Shown one piece after another: positions 1 to 6,746 of a DNA stretch of 6,758 nucleotides. Source of the DNA: Candidatus Eiseniibacteriota bacterium (GTDB lineage: Bacteria; Eisenbacteria; RBG-16-71-46; JAGVPR01); the NCBI GenBank assembly GCA_020052115.1, contig JAGVPR010000011.1, positions 1-6,758 of the forward strand. Direction: 5' to 3'. Every line of letters begins with the position of its first letter. The stretch's first letter is position 1. The position numbers and the translations under genes were made by a program. The notes under the pieces are model-generated. The model was not told the origin of the DNA. It saw only the letters and a list, made by a program, of their open reading frames with translations, and ran no database searches.

Positions 1-58
1 CGGCCGTCCACTCGGGCTTGAGAAAGCCGGCGCGGGCCAGGGCCAGCCTCCGCGCCAT
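1..58 (-). CDS. Possible 5' end of an unrecognised gene, truncated by the left edge
   Basis: Read leftwards from an ATG at 58, the minus strand gives 19 open codons, MARRLALARAGFLKPEWTA, before the window ends. The peptide looks protein-like: a basic start, then a short mildly hydrophobic stretch, then a K-P-E-W-T motif. It is too short for me to name a family. An in-frame GTG at 82 would add eight residues. Neither start has a clear Shine-Dalgarno sequence. A possible promoter lies just upstream (89-115) and would favour the ATG at 58. If real, the gene is divergent from the MATE gene. The alternative is that nothing is coded here, because GC-rich DNA gives chance open frames of this length easily. 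Confidence 0.35.
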   Translation of the reverse strand, partial: MARRLALARAGFLKPEWTA

Positions 59-88
59 CCGGACGCTGATGGATGTGGTCACGGCGGG

Positions 89-115
89 ATTCTACCGGAT
101 CGGGGGTTGTGTCGA
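89..115 (-). promoter_or_regulatory. Possible sigma-70-type promoter for the leftward gene
   Basis: On the minus strand a TCGACA box (115-110) is followed after 15 bases by TAGAAT (94-89). Each box differs from the consensus TTGACA and TATAAT at one position. The spacer is shorter than the preferred 17 bases, which weakens the case. A start of transcription near position 82 would leave a short leader before the ATG at 58. This is a by-eye match in a GC-rich stretch where AT-rich boxes are scarce. Confidence 0.3.
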
Positions 116-270
116 GGGCCCGGGGCGGCAGATCGCGATCGCCTCCGGGCGCGTGGATGGCGTACTCTCCGCCGGACGCGGGTTCTTTCGCGGAAGCCTC
201 TCGGCGATGAGGCCGGGGGGCTTCCGGCATCACGCCTCGGGGGCGGGAAGGTCTCGACCGGGGAATGGCC

Positions 271-275
271 AGGGG
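271..275 (+). promoter_or_regulatory. Ribosome binding site deciding the MATE start
   Basis: AGGGG ends six bases before the ATG at 282, which is normal spacing. It directly abuts the other ATG at 276, so that codon is the poorer choice. The site supports the 474-residue protein rather than a longer one. Confidence 0.55.
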
Positions 276-281
276 ATGAGC

Positions 282-1706
282 ATGGGCTCCGTCAGCAGCA
301 GGAGGACGCCGACTCCGGGCGGGATGCAGGAACTCCTTGCGGTGGCCCTGCCGATGGTCGTCTCGAACTCCTGCGAGACGCTGATGATGTTCACGAACCG
401 GGTTTTCCTCTCCTGGGTTCGTCCGGAGTACATGAGCGCGGCCATGGGCGGGGGGCTCACCGCGTTCATGTTCATGACGTTCTTCATCGGATTGACCGGA
501 TACTCGACCGCTCTGGTGGCGCAGCATCTTGGGGCGGGGCAGCCGCGACGTTGTCCCGCCGTCGCCGGCCAGGCGTTGCTGATCTCCCTCCTCGCCTACC
601 CGCTCTTGCTTCTCTGCCTTCCGTTGGGACACCGGATGTTCGCCGCCGCGCACCTTGCGCCGCAACAGCTCGGGCCGCAGCGGGAGTATTTCAACATCCT
701 CATGTACGGCTCCGTGATCGGACTTCTAAGAACCAGCCTCAGCGGATTCTTCAGCGGGTTGGGACGCACCCGCGTCGTCATGGCCGCGACGGGCCTGGCG
801 ATGTCGGTGAGCGTCGTTGTGAGCTACGTGCTCGTCTTCGGGCATCTCGGTTTCCCGGCGATGGGGGTCCGGGGCGCGGCGCTCGCGACCGTCACGGGTA
901 GCTTCGCCGGGCTCGTGGCGCTCGCCGTCGCCTACTTCGGCCCGGCCAACCGGCGCGAGTTCGGAGTGATCGCCGGGCTGCGGCCCGATCCCGCGCTCCT
1001 CAGGCGCCTGCTTCGCTTCGGGGCGCCCTCCGGGCTGGAGTTCTTCTTGAACATCCTCGCGTTCAACTTCCTCGTGCAGACGTTCCACTCCTACGGCGTG
1101 GCCGAGGCTGCGGCCATGACCATCGCTTTCAGCTGGGACATGGTGTCGTTCGTTCCGCTCTTGGGTGTGAACATCGGCGTGATCAGCTTGGTCGGGCGCT
1201 ACATGGGGGCGCGCGATCCCGATACCGCGCACAGGGCCACACTCTCCGGGCTGAAGATGGCTCTGGCCTATTCGATTTGCACGTTCGCCCTGTTCGGCCT
1301 CTTTCCGCAGCCGCTCGTGGAGATTTTCCGGTCGCGGCAGGAGGTCGCCGCCTTCGACGAGGTTCGCCCCTTGGCGGTCTTCATGGTTCGCTTGGTTGCG
1401 CTGTACGTCATGGCGGATGCCGTCGGAATCGTCTTCGGCGGAGCGCTGCGCGGCGCTGGGGATACGTTCCGGACGATGCTCCTCACGGTCAGCGGCCACT
1501 GGGCTCTGGCTCTCGCCGGGCTTGTACTGGTGCGTGTCGTCCATGCTTCGCCACGCCTCACGTGGTCGGTGGTCGTGGTCCTCGTGATGAGCCTCGGAGC
1601 GGTCCTCTATCTGCGCTATCGCACAGGCCGCTGGAGAACCATCCGCGTGGTTGATACCGCGCCGGAGGCGGCGACGGCCGGCTCGTACGTCTCGGACCCC
1701 GCCTGA
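282..1706 (+). CDS. MATE family efflux transporter
   Basis: This is a predicted inner-membrane antiporter of the MATE (NorM/DinF-like) family, which exports cationic drugs and metabolites in exchange for sodium ions or protons. The 474-residue product has the usual family length and about twelve hydrophobic segments in two homologous halves. Family-typical signatures include GAGQ at residues 84-87 after the second helix, its counterpart GARDPD at 309-314 in the second half, the G-F-P-A-M-G-V-R-G-A-A-L-A-T segment at 190-203, and GALRGAGDT at 387-395. The start at 282 is chosen for its ribosome binding site and because the first helix follows about 15 residues later. ATG codons at 276 and 324 are alternatives. 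The frame stays open back to the window edge, but the 88 or so extra codons look unrelated to the family. The OPT gene follows 81 bases downstream on the same strand. The substrate cannot be read from the sequence. Confidence 0.9.
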   Translation: MGSVSSRRTPTPGGMQELLAVALPMVVSNSCETLMMFTNRVFLSWVRPEYMSAAMGGGLTAFMFMTFFIGLTGYSTALVAQHLGAGQPRRCPAVAGQALLISLLAYPLLLLCLPLGHRMFAAAHLAPQQLGPQREYFNILMYGSVIGLLRTSLSGFFSGLGRTRVVMAATGLAMSVSVVVSYVLVFGHLGFPAMGVRGAALATVTGSFAGLVALAVAYFGPANRREFGVIAGLRPDPALLRRLLRFGAPSGLEFFLNILAFNFLVQTFHSYGVAEAAAMTIAFSWDMVSFVPLLGVNIGVISLVGRYMGARDPDTAHRATLSGLKMALAYSICTFALFGLFPQPLVEIFRSRQEVAAFDEVRPLAVFMVRLVALYVMADAVGIVFGGALRGAGDTFRTMLLTVSGHWALALAGLVLVRVVHASPRLTWSVVVVLVMSLGAVLYLRYRTGRWRTIRVVDTAPEAATAGSYVSDPA

Positions 1707-1787
1707 GCAGATCGTGACAAGTGGACTCGGGGAGCCGCGCGGCGGCGGTTCCTCGGACTCGCCCAAGTCTCCACGTGGAGGGATGCA

Positions 1788-3650
1788 ATGGAGGATCTGA
1801 CCAAGCAGACTCCCGAGGACGTCGAGCGCCACTGGTACGAGAACGTCTACAAGGGTTCGGGCGACACCCTTCCGCAGCTCACCGTGAGGGCCATCATCAT
1901 GGGCTCCCTGCTGGGCTGCATCATGTCCCTGACCAATATCTACGTCGGTCTGAAGACGGGCTGGGGGCTGGGTGTGGCGATCACCGCCTGCATCCTCTCC
2001 TTCTCGATCTGGCGGGGGCTGCGCGTGGTGATGCCCTTCGTCATCCGGAGCGATTTCTCCATTCTCGAAAACAACTGCATGCAGTCCACGGCGACGGCCG
2101 CCGGGGTCTCCGTGGGCGGGACGATGGTCTCGGCCATCGCCGCGATGATGATGATCACCGGCAAGCCGATGAATTTCTGGATTCTCCTCTGGTGGAACAT
2201 CCTGCTCGCGATCGTCGGGGTGGCGATGGCCGTGCCGATGAAGCGGCAGATGATCAACCGCGAGCAGCTCAGGTTCCCCAGCGGAACCGCCGCCGCCGAG
2301 ACGCTGCGGAGCCTGCACGCCACGGTTACGGGGGCGGTCCAGAAGGCGCGCGCCCTGGGTGTCGCGGGTTTGGTCGGCGCCGTCGTGGCCTGGGTCCGCG
2401 ACGGCACGTTCCTCTTCATGCCGTGGAACATGCCCTCGTCCGTTCCGTTCGGGAAGCTCGCGATCCTCGGCACGCCGCTCCGGACCCTCACGATGCAATG
2501 GGACTTGGGGCTGGTGATGATCGGCGCAGGGGCGATCATGGGGTTCCGTGTGGCGTGGAGCATGTTGCTCGGCGCCGTCGTCAACTACCTGGTGCTGGCC
2601 CCGATCATGATTCACCGCGGGGTCATCGTCGCCGGCGATCCCCAAGCGGGCATCGCCTTCCGCGACATCACTCGCTGGAGTCTCTGGGCCGGCGCCTCGA
2701 TGATGGTTGTGGCGAGCTTCGTACCGCTCTTCTTCCAGGGAAAGACGATCGGTCGCGCGCTCGCCGGGCTGACGAGGATGGGTCGGGGAGGGGACCGGAA
2801 GACGCAGGACCTCCTGGCCTCGATCGAGGTGCCGAACTCCTGGTTCTGGGCCTTCTTCATCCCCGCGGGAGCGGCTCTCGTATGGATGCAGCACCACTAT
2901 TGGCAGATCTCGGTTCCGATGGGCGTGCTCTCGGTCTTGCTGACGTTCGTTCTCTCGGTGGTGGCGTGCCGGGCGACGGGGGAGACGGACACGACCCCCG
3001 TCGGCGCGCTCGGCAAGGTGACGCAGCTCACCTACGGGGCTCTCGCCCCCTCCAACATGACGACCAACATCATGACGGCCTCCGTCACGGCCAACGCCTC
3101 GGGTTGCGCGGCGGATCTCTTGACCGATCTCAAGAGCGGCTATCTGCTCGGGGCGAACGCCCGCAAGCAGTTCATCGCGCAGATGGCCGGGATCCTCCCC
3201 GGCGCGATCGTGGTCGGGCTTGCTTGGAACGTGCTCGTGCCGAATGCCGAGGTGCTCGGTGGGGACAAGTTCCCGGCCCCGGCGGCGATGGTCTGGAAGG
3301 GGGTGGCCGAGTTCCTGTCTCTGGGAGTGGGCTCTCTCCATCCGACGGCGCGGATCGCGGCGGTCTGCGGGGCCTTGCTGGGACTCATTCTGCCGCTTCT
3401 CGAGCGCGCCTTCCCCAAGAAGAAGAAGTTTATCCCGAACCCGATCGGCCTCGGGTTGTCCTTCGTCGTTCAGGGGTTCAACTGCATCTCGATGTTTGTC
3501 GGGGCGTTGATCGCATTGGTCCTGACGAAAGCCAGGCCGAAGACGGCCGAGGATTACGTCATTCCGGTGGCATCGGGCGTCATCGCCGGGGAGAGCCTCA
3601 TGGCGGTCGTCATCACGCTCATGTTCGCGCTCGGGGTGGCGTCGAAGTAG
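1788..3650 (+). CDS. OPT family oligopeptide transporter
   Basis: This 620-residue integral membrane protein belongs to the bacterial branch of the OPT family (PF03169), proton-coupled importers of oligopeptides and, in some members, metal chelates. Conserved blocks are N-I-Y-V-G-L-K-T-G-W at residues 50-59, the E-N-N-C-M-Q-S-T-A-T-A-A-G segment at 94-106, L-R-F-P-S-G-T-A-A-A-E-T at 161-172, G-E-T-D-T-T-P-V-G-A-L-G-K-V-T-Q-L at 398-413, the D-L-L-T-D-L-K-S-G-Y-L-L-G-A block at 443-456, and S-G-V-I-A-G-E-S-L near the C-terminus at 596-604. The many hydrophobic segments and the length fit the family. The ATG at 1788 has GGAGGG at 1777-1782, five bases upstream. No promoter is evident in the 81-base gap after the MATE gene, so cotranscription is possible. 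Family assignment is firm; substrate is not known. Confidence 0.95.
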   Translation: MEDLTKQTPEDVERHWYENVYKGSGDTLPQLTVRAIIMGSLLGCIMSLTNIYVGLKTGWGLGVAITACILSFSIWRGLRVVMPFVIRSDFSILENNCMQSTATAAGVSVGGTMVSAIAAMMMITGKPMNFWILLWWNILLAIVGVAMAVPMKRQMINREQLRFPSGTAAAETLRSLHATVTGAVQKARALGVAGLVGAVVAWVRDGTFLFMPWNMPSSVPFGKLAILGTPLRTLTMQWDLGLVMIGAGAIMGFRVAWSMLLGAVVNYLVLAPIMIHRGVIVAGDPQAGIAFRDITRWSLWAGASMMVVASFVPLFFQGKTIGRALAGLTRMGRGGDRKTQDLLASIEVPNSWFWAFFIPAGAALVWMQHHYWQISVPMGVLSVLLTFVLSVVACRATGETDTTPVGALGKVTQLTYGALAPSNMTTNIMTASVTANASGCAADLLTDLKSGYLLGANARKQFIAQMAGILPGAIVVGLAWNVLVPNAEVLGGDKFPAPAAMVWKGVAEFLSLGVGSLHPTARIAAVCGALLGLILPLLERAFPKKKKFIPNPIGLGLSFVVQGFNCISMFVGALIALVLTKARPKTAEDYVIPVASGVIAGESLMAVVITLMFALGVASK

Positions 3651-3742
3651 GGAGCCTGCGGGGCCGTCGCTCGCGCGCCGGCGGCGGAAGCGGCCTTCGC
3701 GTCTCGATTGCGGGCCGGCGGTCCCTCGTCTAGGATGGCGGC

Positions 3743-4684
3743 ATGATTGGTCGAATTCCGATCTCCCGGCGGCTCGGGTTCGCGCTCTTCTGCATCATGC
3801 TCTCCTCGCCCGGCTGCTCCGAAGATGATCGAGCCCCCAGCTCGATCGGTTCCGGCGTCCATGACCTCACGATGACGAGCGCGGGACGCACGAGGACGTA
3901 TCGGCTCTTCGTGCCGACCGGCTACACGGAGGACACGCCGCTTCCTCTGATGATCGTCCTTCACGGCGGCGGCGCGACCGGGGCGAAGATGGACACGCTG
4001 ACCGGATTCAGCGCCCTGGCGGAGCAAGAGAAGTTCATCGTTGCCTTTCCTGACGGTTGCGTGGATCACCATTGGGCCGACGGTCGAGGGACGACGCAGC
4101 CCGAGATTCAAGGAGTCGACGACGTCCGCTTCATTGACGATTTGATCGCACGCATCAGCGGCGATGTCGCCGTTGATGCCGATCGGATCTACGCCTGCGG
4201 ATTCTCCAACGGCTCCATGCTGAGCAATCTGCTCGGCTGTGAACTCAGCTCCAGGCTGGCGGCCATCGGGGGCGCAGCCGGCGAGCTGCCGGAGAACGTG
4301 CGCGATCGCCTGCCCTCGGAGCCGGTGGGCGTCGTCTACTTCCACGGCACCGCCGATCTGCTCGTGCCCTACGACGGCGGATTGGTGGCAGGGCCTTACG
4401 GCGGCCGCGTGCTCTCCGCCGGCGATCTCGCGAGATTCTGGGTTCAGGCGGACAGCGCGGACACGATCCCGTCCGTCACGTTGCTGCCCGACGTTGATCC
4501 GGAGGACGGCACGCGCGTCGTCTTGTATGCCTTCGGGAACGGCGGCGGCGGGAGCAAGGTCCATCTGTACCGCGTGGAGCACGGGGGGCACACATGGCCC
4601 GGCCGCAGCCAGGCCGGCAGCGTGACCCGTGATGTGGACGCCACGCGCCTCATGTGGGAGTTCTTCAAGAGCCAGGTCCGATAG
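3743..4684 (+). CDS. Exported PHB depolymerase/LpqC-family esterase, possible lipoprotein
   Basis: This 313-residue alpha/beta-hydrolase resembles the esterase/PHB depolymerase family (COG3509, LpqC-like), whose members cleave polyhydroxyalkanoate, feruloyl or acetyl esters. Visible elements are the oxyanion-hole H-G-G-G at residues 74-77, the nucleophile elbow G-F-S-N-G with Ser155, Asp205 in H-G-T-A-D, and His283 in H-G-G-H-T-W-P-G, a complete triad in the family order. The N-terminus has arginines, a hydrophobic run (11-20) and then S-P-G-C with Cys25, which may be a lipobox, although Pro at -2 and Ser at -3 are not ideal. Export from the cytoplasm is therefore likely, and lipidation only possible. 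AGGA at 3732-3735 lies seven bases before the ATG. The gene sits 92 bases after the OPT gene and converges with the beta-barrel gene. The actual substrate is open; adjacency gives no proof of polymer degradation. Confidence 0.85.
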   Translation: MIGRIPISRRLGFALFCIMLSSPGCSEDDRAPSSIGSGVHDLTMTSAGRTRTYRLFVPTGYTEDTPLPLMIVLHGGGATGAKMDTLTGFSALAEQEKFIVAFPDGCVDHHWADGRGTTQPEIQGVDDVRFIDDLIARISGDVAVDADRIYACGFSNGSMLSNLLGCELSSRLAAIGGAAGELPENVRDRLPSEPVGVVYFHGTADLLVPYDGGLVAGPYGGRVLSAGDLARFWVQADSADTIPSVTLLPDVDPEDGTRVVLYAFGNGGGGSKVHLYRVEHGGHTWPGRSQAGSVTRDVDATRLMWEFFKSQVR

Positions 4685-4714
4685 GCCGCGATGGTCGCCC
4701 GCCCCGAGTCCTTG

Positions 4715-5572
4715 CTAGAACCCGAACACGACTCCAAGCTCCGGGGCCCATCCCGGCGCCTTCGACGTGATCCCGAATCCATTGTTGACCTTGAGGAACA
4801 CGGTTGGGGTTAGATGCCACTGGGCCTCGGTGATGGCCGCCCACTCGTCCTGCGCTCCCTCGATCCCCGCGTAAACGCGCCATGACGGCGAGAGTCGCTT
4901 GAGGTACTCGATGGCCGCCTCGCCGACGTCCACCGCGCCCGCGGCGCGGTCGTATGCGAGCGACCCCCGAAGCGCGAACGTTCCGAAGGAGAAGCCTCGG
5001 ATCACGCCGGTGCCCAGCTTGAACTCCCAATCGCTCGTCCCGATCAGCGACCCCTCACGCTGCGTCGGCGCCACGGTCTCGAAGTAGCTGAAGATCTCGG
5101 GCCGGCGGGCTGTTTCGTTCGTCCACCGCCAGCGAAGCTGCCCCTCGACATCGCCGATGCCGGACTTCTCGATTTCGGCGGGAACGCCGGAACGATCGTC
5201 CGCGCTCCTTTCGAGTTCCGCTTGCGTGATCGCGCCCTCGAGCTCGACGGCCAAGCGGTCCGACACGCCATAGCCGATGAAGAGCAGCGCTTCGAACGCC
5301 TCGAAGTCGCCGCGATGGTCGCTCTCTCCCTTGTACCCGAGCTCCTCGGGCTTGTACTCGTAGTTGGCGTCGCGATAGAACTCGACGAACGGATAGACGA
5401 GGAGCTGGCCATCCTGGATGAACGTCGCGAACATCGAGAGCGGGATGCCCTCGCCGCGATCGCGCAGGTAGGCGGGGAGATCGCCGGTGTCGAGGTGGCC
5501 GCGAACGTCGCCGGCGAAGGCGGCGCCCGGGGCGACGACGAGGAGCAGGAGGAGAAGGACGGTGACCCTCAT
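4715..5572 (-). CDS. Secreted probable outer-membrane beta-barrel protein
   Basis: The 285-residue product starts with a classic signal peptide: M-R, a run of leucines and valines, then A-A-F-A with likely cleavage after residue 20. The mature part lacks hydrophobic helices and has alternating polar and aromatic/aliphatic stretches, such as the region around 96-113 (L-L-F-I-G-Y-G-V-S-D-R-L-A-V-E-L-E-G) and the last strand E-L-G-V-V-F-G-F. The terminal Phe matches the usual C-terminal signal for outer-membrane barrel insertion. The style recalls the MetA-pathway/transporter-like barrels (PF13557), but I cannot confirm that family. The ATG at 5572 is preferred over in-frame upstream codons because GGAGGG (5577-5582) sits four bases away and the signal peptide begins there. 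It lies 135 bases downstream of nuoI on the same strand and may have its own promoter. The function is unknown. Confidence 0.75.
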   Translation of the reverse strand: MRVTVLLLLLLVVAPGAAFAGDVRGHLDTGDLPAYLRDRGEGIPLSMFATFIQDGQLLVYPFVEFYRDANYEYKPEELGYKGESDHRGDFEAFEALLFIGYGVSDRLAVELEGAITQAELERSADDRSGVPAEIEKSGIGDVEGQLRWRWTNETARRPEIFSYFETVAPTQREGSLIGTSDWEFKLGTGVIRGFSFGTFALRGSLAYDRAAGAVDVGEAAIEYLKRLSPSWRVYAGIEGAQDEWAAITEAQWHLTPTVFLKVNNGFGITSKAPGWAPELGVVFGF

Positions 5573-5626
5573 GAAGCCCTCCCTTCGGGATGGTAGGCGG
5601 ACGCGATCCGCGAGGCAGGCAACATC

Positions 5627-5655
5627 AGTTTGATCCGAGGATCTGGAGCCGTCAA
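5627..5655 (-). promoter_or_regulatory. Possible promoter for the beta-barrel gene
   Basis: In the gap after nuoI the minus strand has TTGACG (5655-5650), five of six matches to the -35 consensus, followed by a 17-base spacer and CAAACT (5632-5627), a weak -10 with three matches. The leader to the ATG would be about 50 bases and contains a small perfect hairpin (5597-5611, five-base stem, five-base loop). The -35 and spacing are good; the -10 is poor. Confidence 0.3.
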
Positions 5656-5707
5656 GCTTCGAAGGCGACATCGGTCTGTGGCCGGGTGCCTGTGCTGAAG
5701 ATCGCCC

Positions 5708-6205
5708 CTACCTCTTCTCCCGCTCGAGCGGCTCCCGGACGAGGAATTCCTTGCGGTAGATGAGCGAGTCGAGCGAAGGGGTCGCCAGCTCGAAGTCGTA
5801 GGACATCTCGATGGCGTCTTCCGGGCAGGCCTCGGCGCAGAAGCCGCAGACGATGCACCGGCCCATGTGGATGTCGAACTGGGTGGGGTAGCGTTCCTTC
5901 GGATCGTCCGGGAGTTCGCCGGGCCTGATGAAGATGGCGCGCGGCGGGCAAACGACCTCGCAGAGCTTGCATGCAACGCAGCGCTCGGTGCCGTCTTTTT
6001 CCTGGATGAGCTTCGGATAGCCGCGGTATCGCGACGAGAGTTTCGGCCGCTCCTCGGGGTAGTGCATCGTGACGGGCCGGCTGAAGAGGTGCACGAGCGT
6101 CTCGCGGAATCCCTTGAAGAATCCGACGAAGACCATGCCGGTCGCGCGCAGGGAGGCGCCGCGGCCGCCCCGGCTTACGCGCTCCGCAGGGACGTAGTAT
6201 CCCAC
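5708..6205 (-). CDS. nuoI: NADH-quinone oxidoreductase subunit I (NuoI)
   Basis: NuoI is the ferredoxin-like subunit of respiratory complex I. It carries two 4Fe-4S clusters (N6a and N6b) that pass electrons towards cluster N2, at the cytoplasmic face of the inner membrane. The 165-residue product shows both motifs in full: Cys76, 79, 82 and 86 followed by Pro, and Cys117, 120, 123 and 127 followed by Pro. Other typical features are H-Y-P-E-E-R-P near 48-54, R-Y-R-G at 59-62, and the E-L...Y-R-K-E-F-L tail. The GTG at 6205 is chosen because GGAGG at 6212-6216 is six bases upstream. An internal ATG at 6136 would give 142 residues and has no comparable site. The start lies inside the end of nuoG, a 31-base overlap that suggests translational coupling. 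The start is moderately sure, the identity very sure. Confidence 0.93.
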   Translation of the reverse strand: MGYYVPAERVSRGGRGASLRATGMVFVGFFKGFRETLVHLFSRPVTMHYPEERPKLSSRYRGYPKLIQEKDGTERCVACKLCEVVCPPRAIFIRPGELPDDPKERYPTQFDIHMGRCIVCGFCAEACPEDAIEMSYDFELATPSLDSLIYRKEFLVREPLEREKR

Positions 6206-6744
6206 GCTCTTCCTCCCGGCCCGATCTCCTCGATCGCTCGATAAGGGGCCGCCTCCGAGCGGATCGCACCGAAGACGTCCTTCTCGCTCGCGAAGTTCCA
6301 CGGCTGTCCCATGACGTTCGAGAGCGCCTGCGCGAGCGCCCACACCGCTTGCGACGCGCCCGCCGGCGCCATCGCGCGGTTCAAGCACAGAATGCGGCGA
6401 TCGGGTGTCGTCCTCGTGCCGGAGGACTCGACGGGCGTGAGCGCCGGAAGGACGATGTCGGCCCCTTCGCATGCGGGACCGAGGAAGCTCGTGAAGACGA
6501 CCCGCCGGGCCCGCCCAAGGTCGAGTCGCGCTGGAGCCGCGCCGTTGCCGCCGGCCGCCGGTTTGTCGAGCTGAACGAGGAGCAGCGTGCCGATCTCTCC
6601 TGCCGCCGAAGACATTAGGATTGCTTCGAGGTTTCGCCCACGCGACGGAGCCGGCCGGTACCCCGGCAAGTGCCCGGGCGCGAAGCCGACATCGCGCGCG
6701 CCCTGCGCGTTAGCGCCGCGCGGCAGGAGGAGGATCCCCGAACG
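6175..6744 (-). CDS. nuoG: NADH-quinone oxidoreductase subunit G (NuoG), C-terminal part
   Basis: The last 189 residues of NuoG, the large iron-sulfur subunit of complex I, are present. They belong to the molybdopterin-oxidoreductase-like domain. Visible signatures are G-A-N-A-Q-G-A-R-D-V-G at residues 10-20, then a segment with A-D-I-V-L-P-A at 95-101 and E-S-S-G-T at 106-110, the P-D-R-R block at 114-117, and a C-terminal stretch ending in G-G-R-A-W-D at 177-182. The N-terminal ferredoxin domain and most of the catalytic-like domain lie beyond the right edge. An apparent TAG stop at 6745-6747 is formed by one adapter base plus two genomic bases and is not a real stop, so the true gene continues. 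A TTG at 6669 is not the start, because conserved sequence precedes it. Other molybdopterin oxidoreductases share this fold, but the neighbouring nuoI favours NuoG. Confidence 0.87.
   Translation of the reverse strand, partial: RSGILLLPRGANAQGARDVGFAPGHLPGYRPAPSRGRNLEAILMSSAAGEIGTLLLVQLDKPAAGGNGAAPARLDLGRARRVVFTSFLGPACEGADIVLPALTPVESSGTRTTPDRRILCLNRAMAPAGASQAVWALAQALSNVMGQPWNFASEKDVFGAIRSEAAPYRAIEEIGPGGRAWDTTSLRSA
6212..6216 (-). promoter_or_regulatory. Ribosome binding site deciding the nuoI GTG start
   Basis: GGAGG on the minus strand lies six bases before the GTG at 6205 and within the nuoG coding sequence. It is the strongest such site near any candidate nuoI start and argues for the GTG over the internal ATG at 6136. 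Confidence 0.65.
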
Positions 6745-6746
6745 CT

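Noticed and set aside
1719..1775. Imperfect inverted repeat in the gap between the MATE and OPT genes (GTGGACTCGG near 1721 and CCAAGTCTCCAC near 1764)
   Set aside because: The pairing has mismatches and a long loop and lacks a T-run, so it is neither a terminator nor a convincing operator.
726..3341. An 871-codon open frame on the minus strand, the longest in the window
   Set aside because: It is antisense to the MATE and OPT genes. Its product is rich in Arg, His, Asp, Gly and Pro with no recognisable domain, as expected of the shadow frame of GC-rich genes.
3662..3695. GGCCG/CGGCC pairing after the OPT stop, and a repeated GCCGGCGG at 3677 and 3714
   Set aside because: The stem is five bases with a 24-base loop and no T-tract. 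Such short GC matches are expected by chance at this composition.
1721..3733. A 670-codon plus-strand frame overlapping the OPT gene
   Set aside because: It is out of frame with an unmistakable OPT protein and translates to low-complexity Arg/Gly/His-rich sequence without family motifs.
3554..4591. A 345-codon minus-strand frame over the esterase gene
   Set aside because: It is antisense to the esterase, whose catalytic triad and ribosome binding site are clear, and has no domain of its own.
4685..4714. Possible bidirectional terminator between the convergent genes
   Set aside because: The 30 bases contain no convincing stem-loop or T/A tracts.
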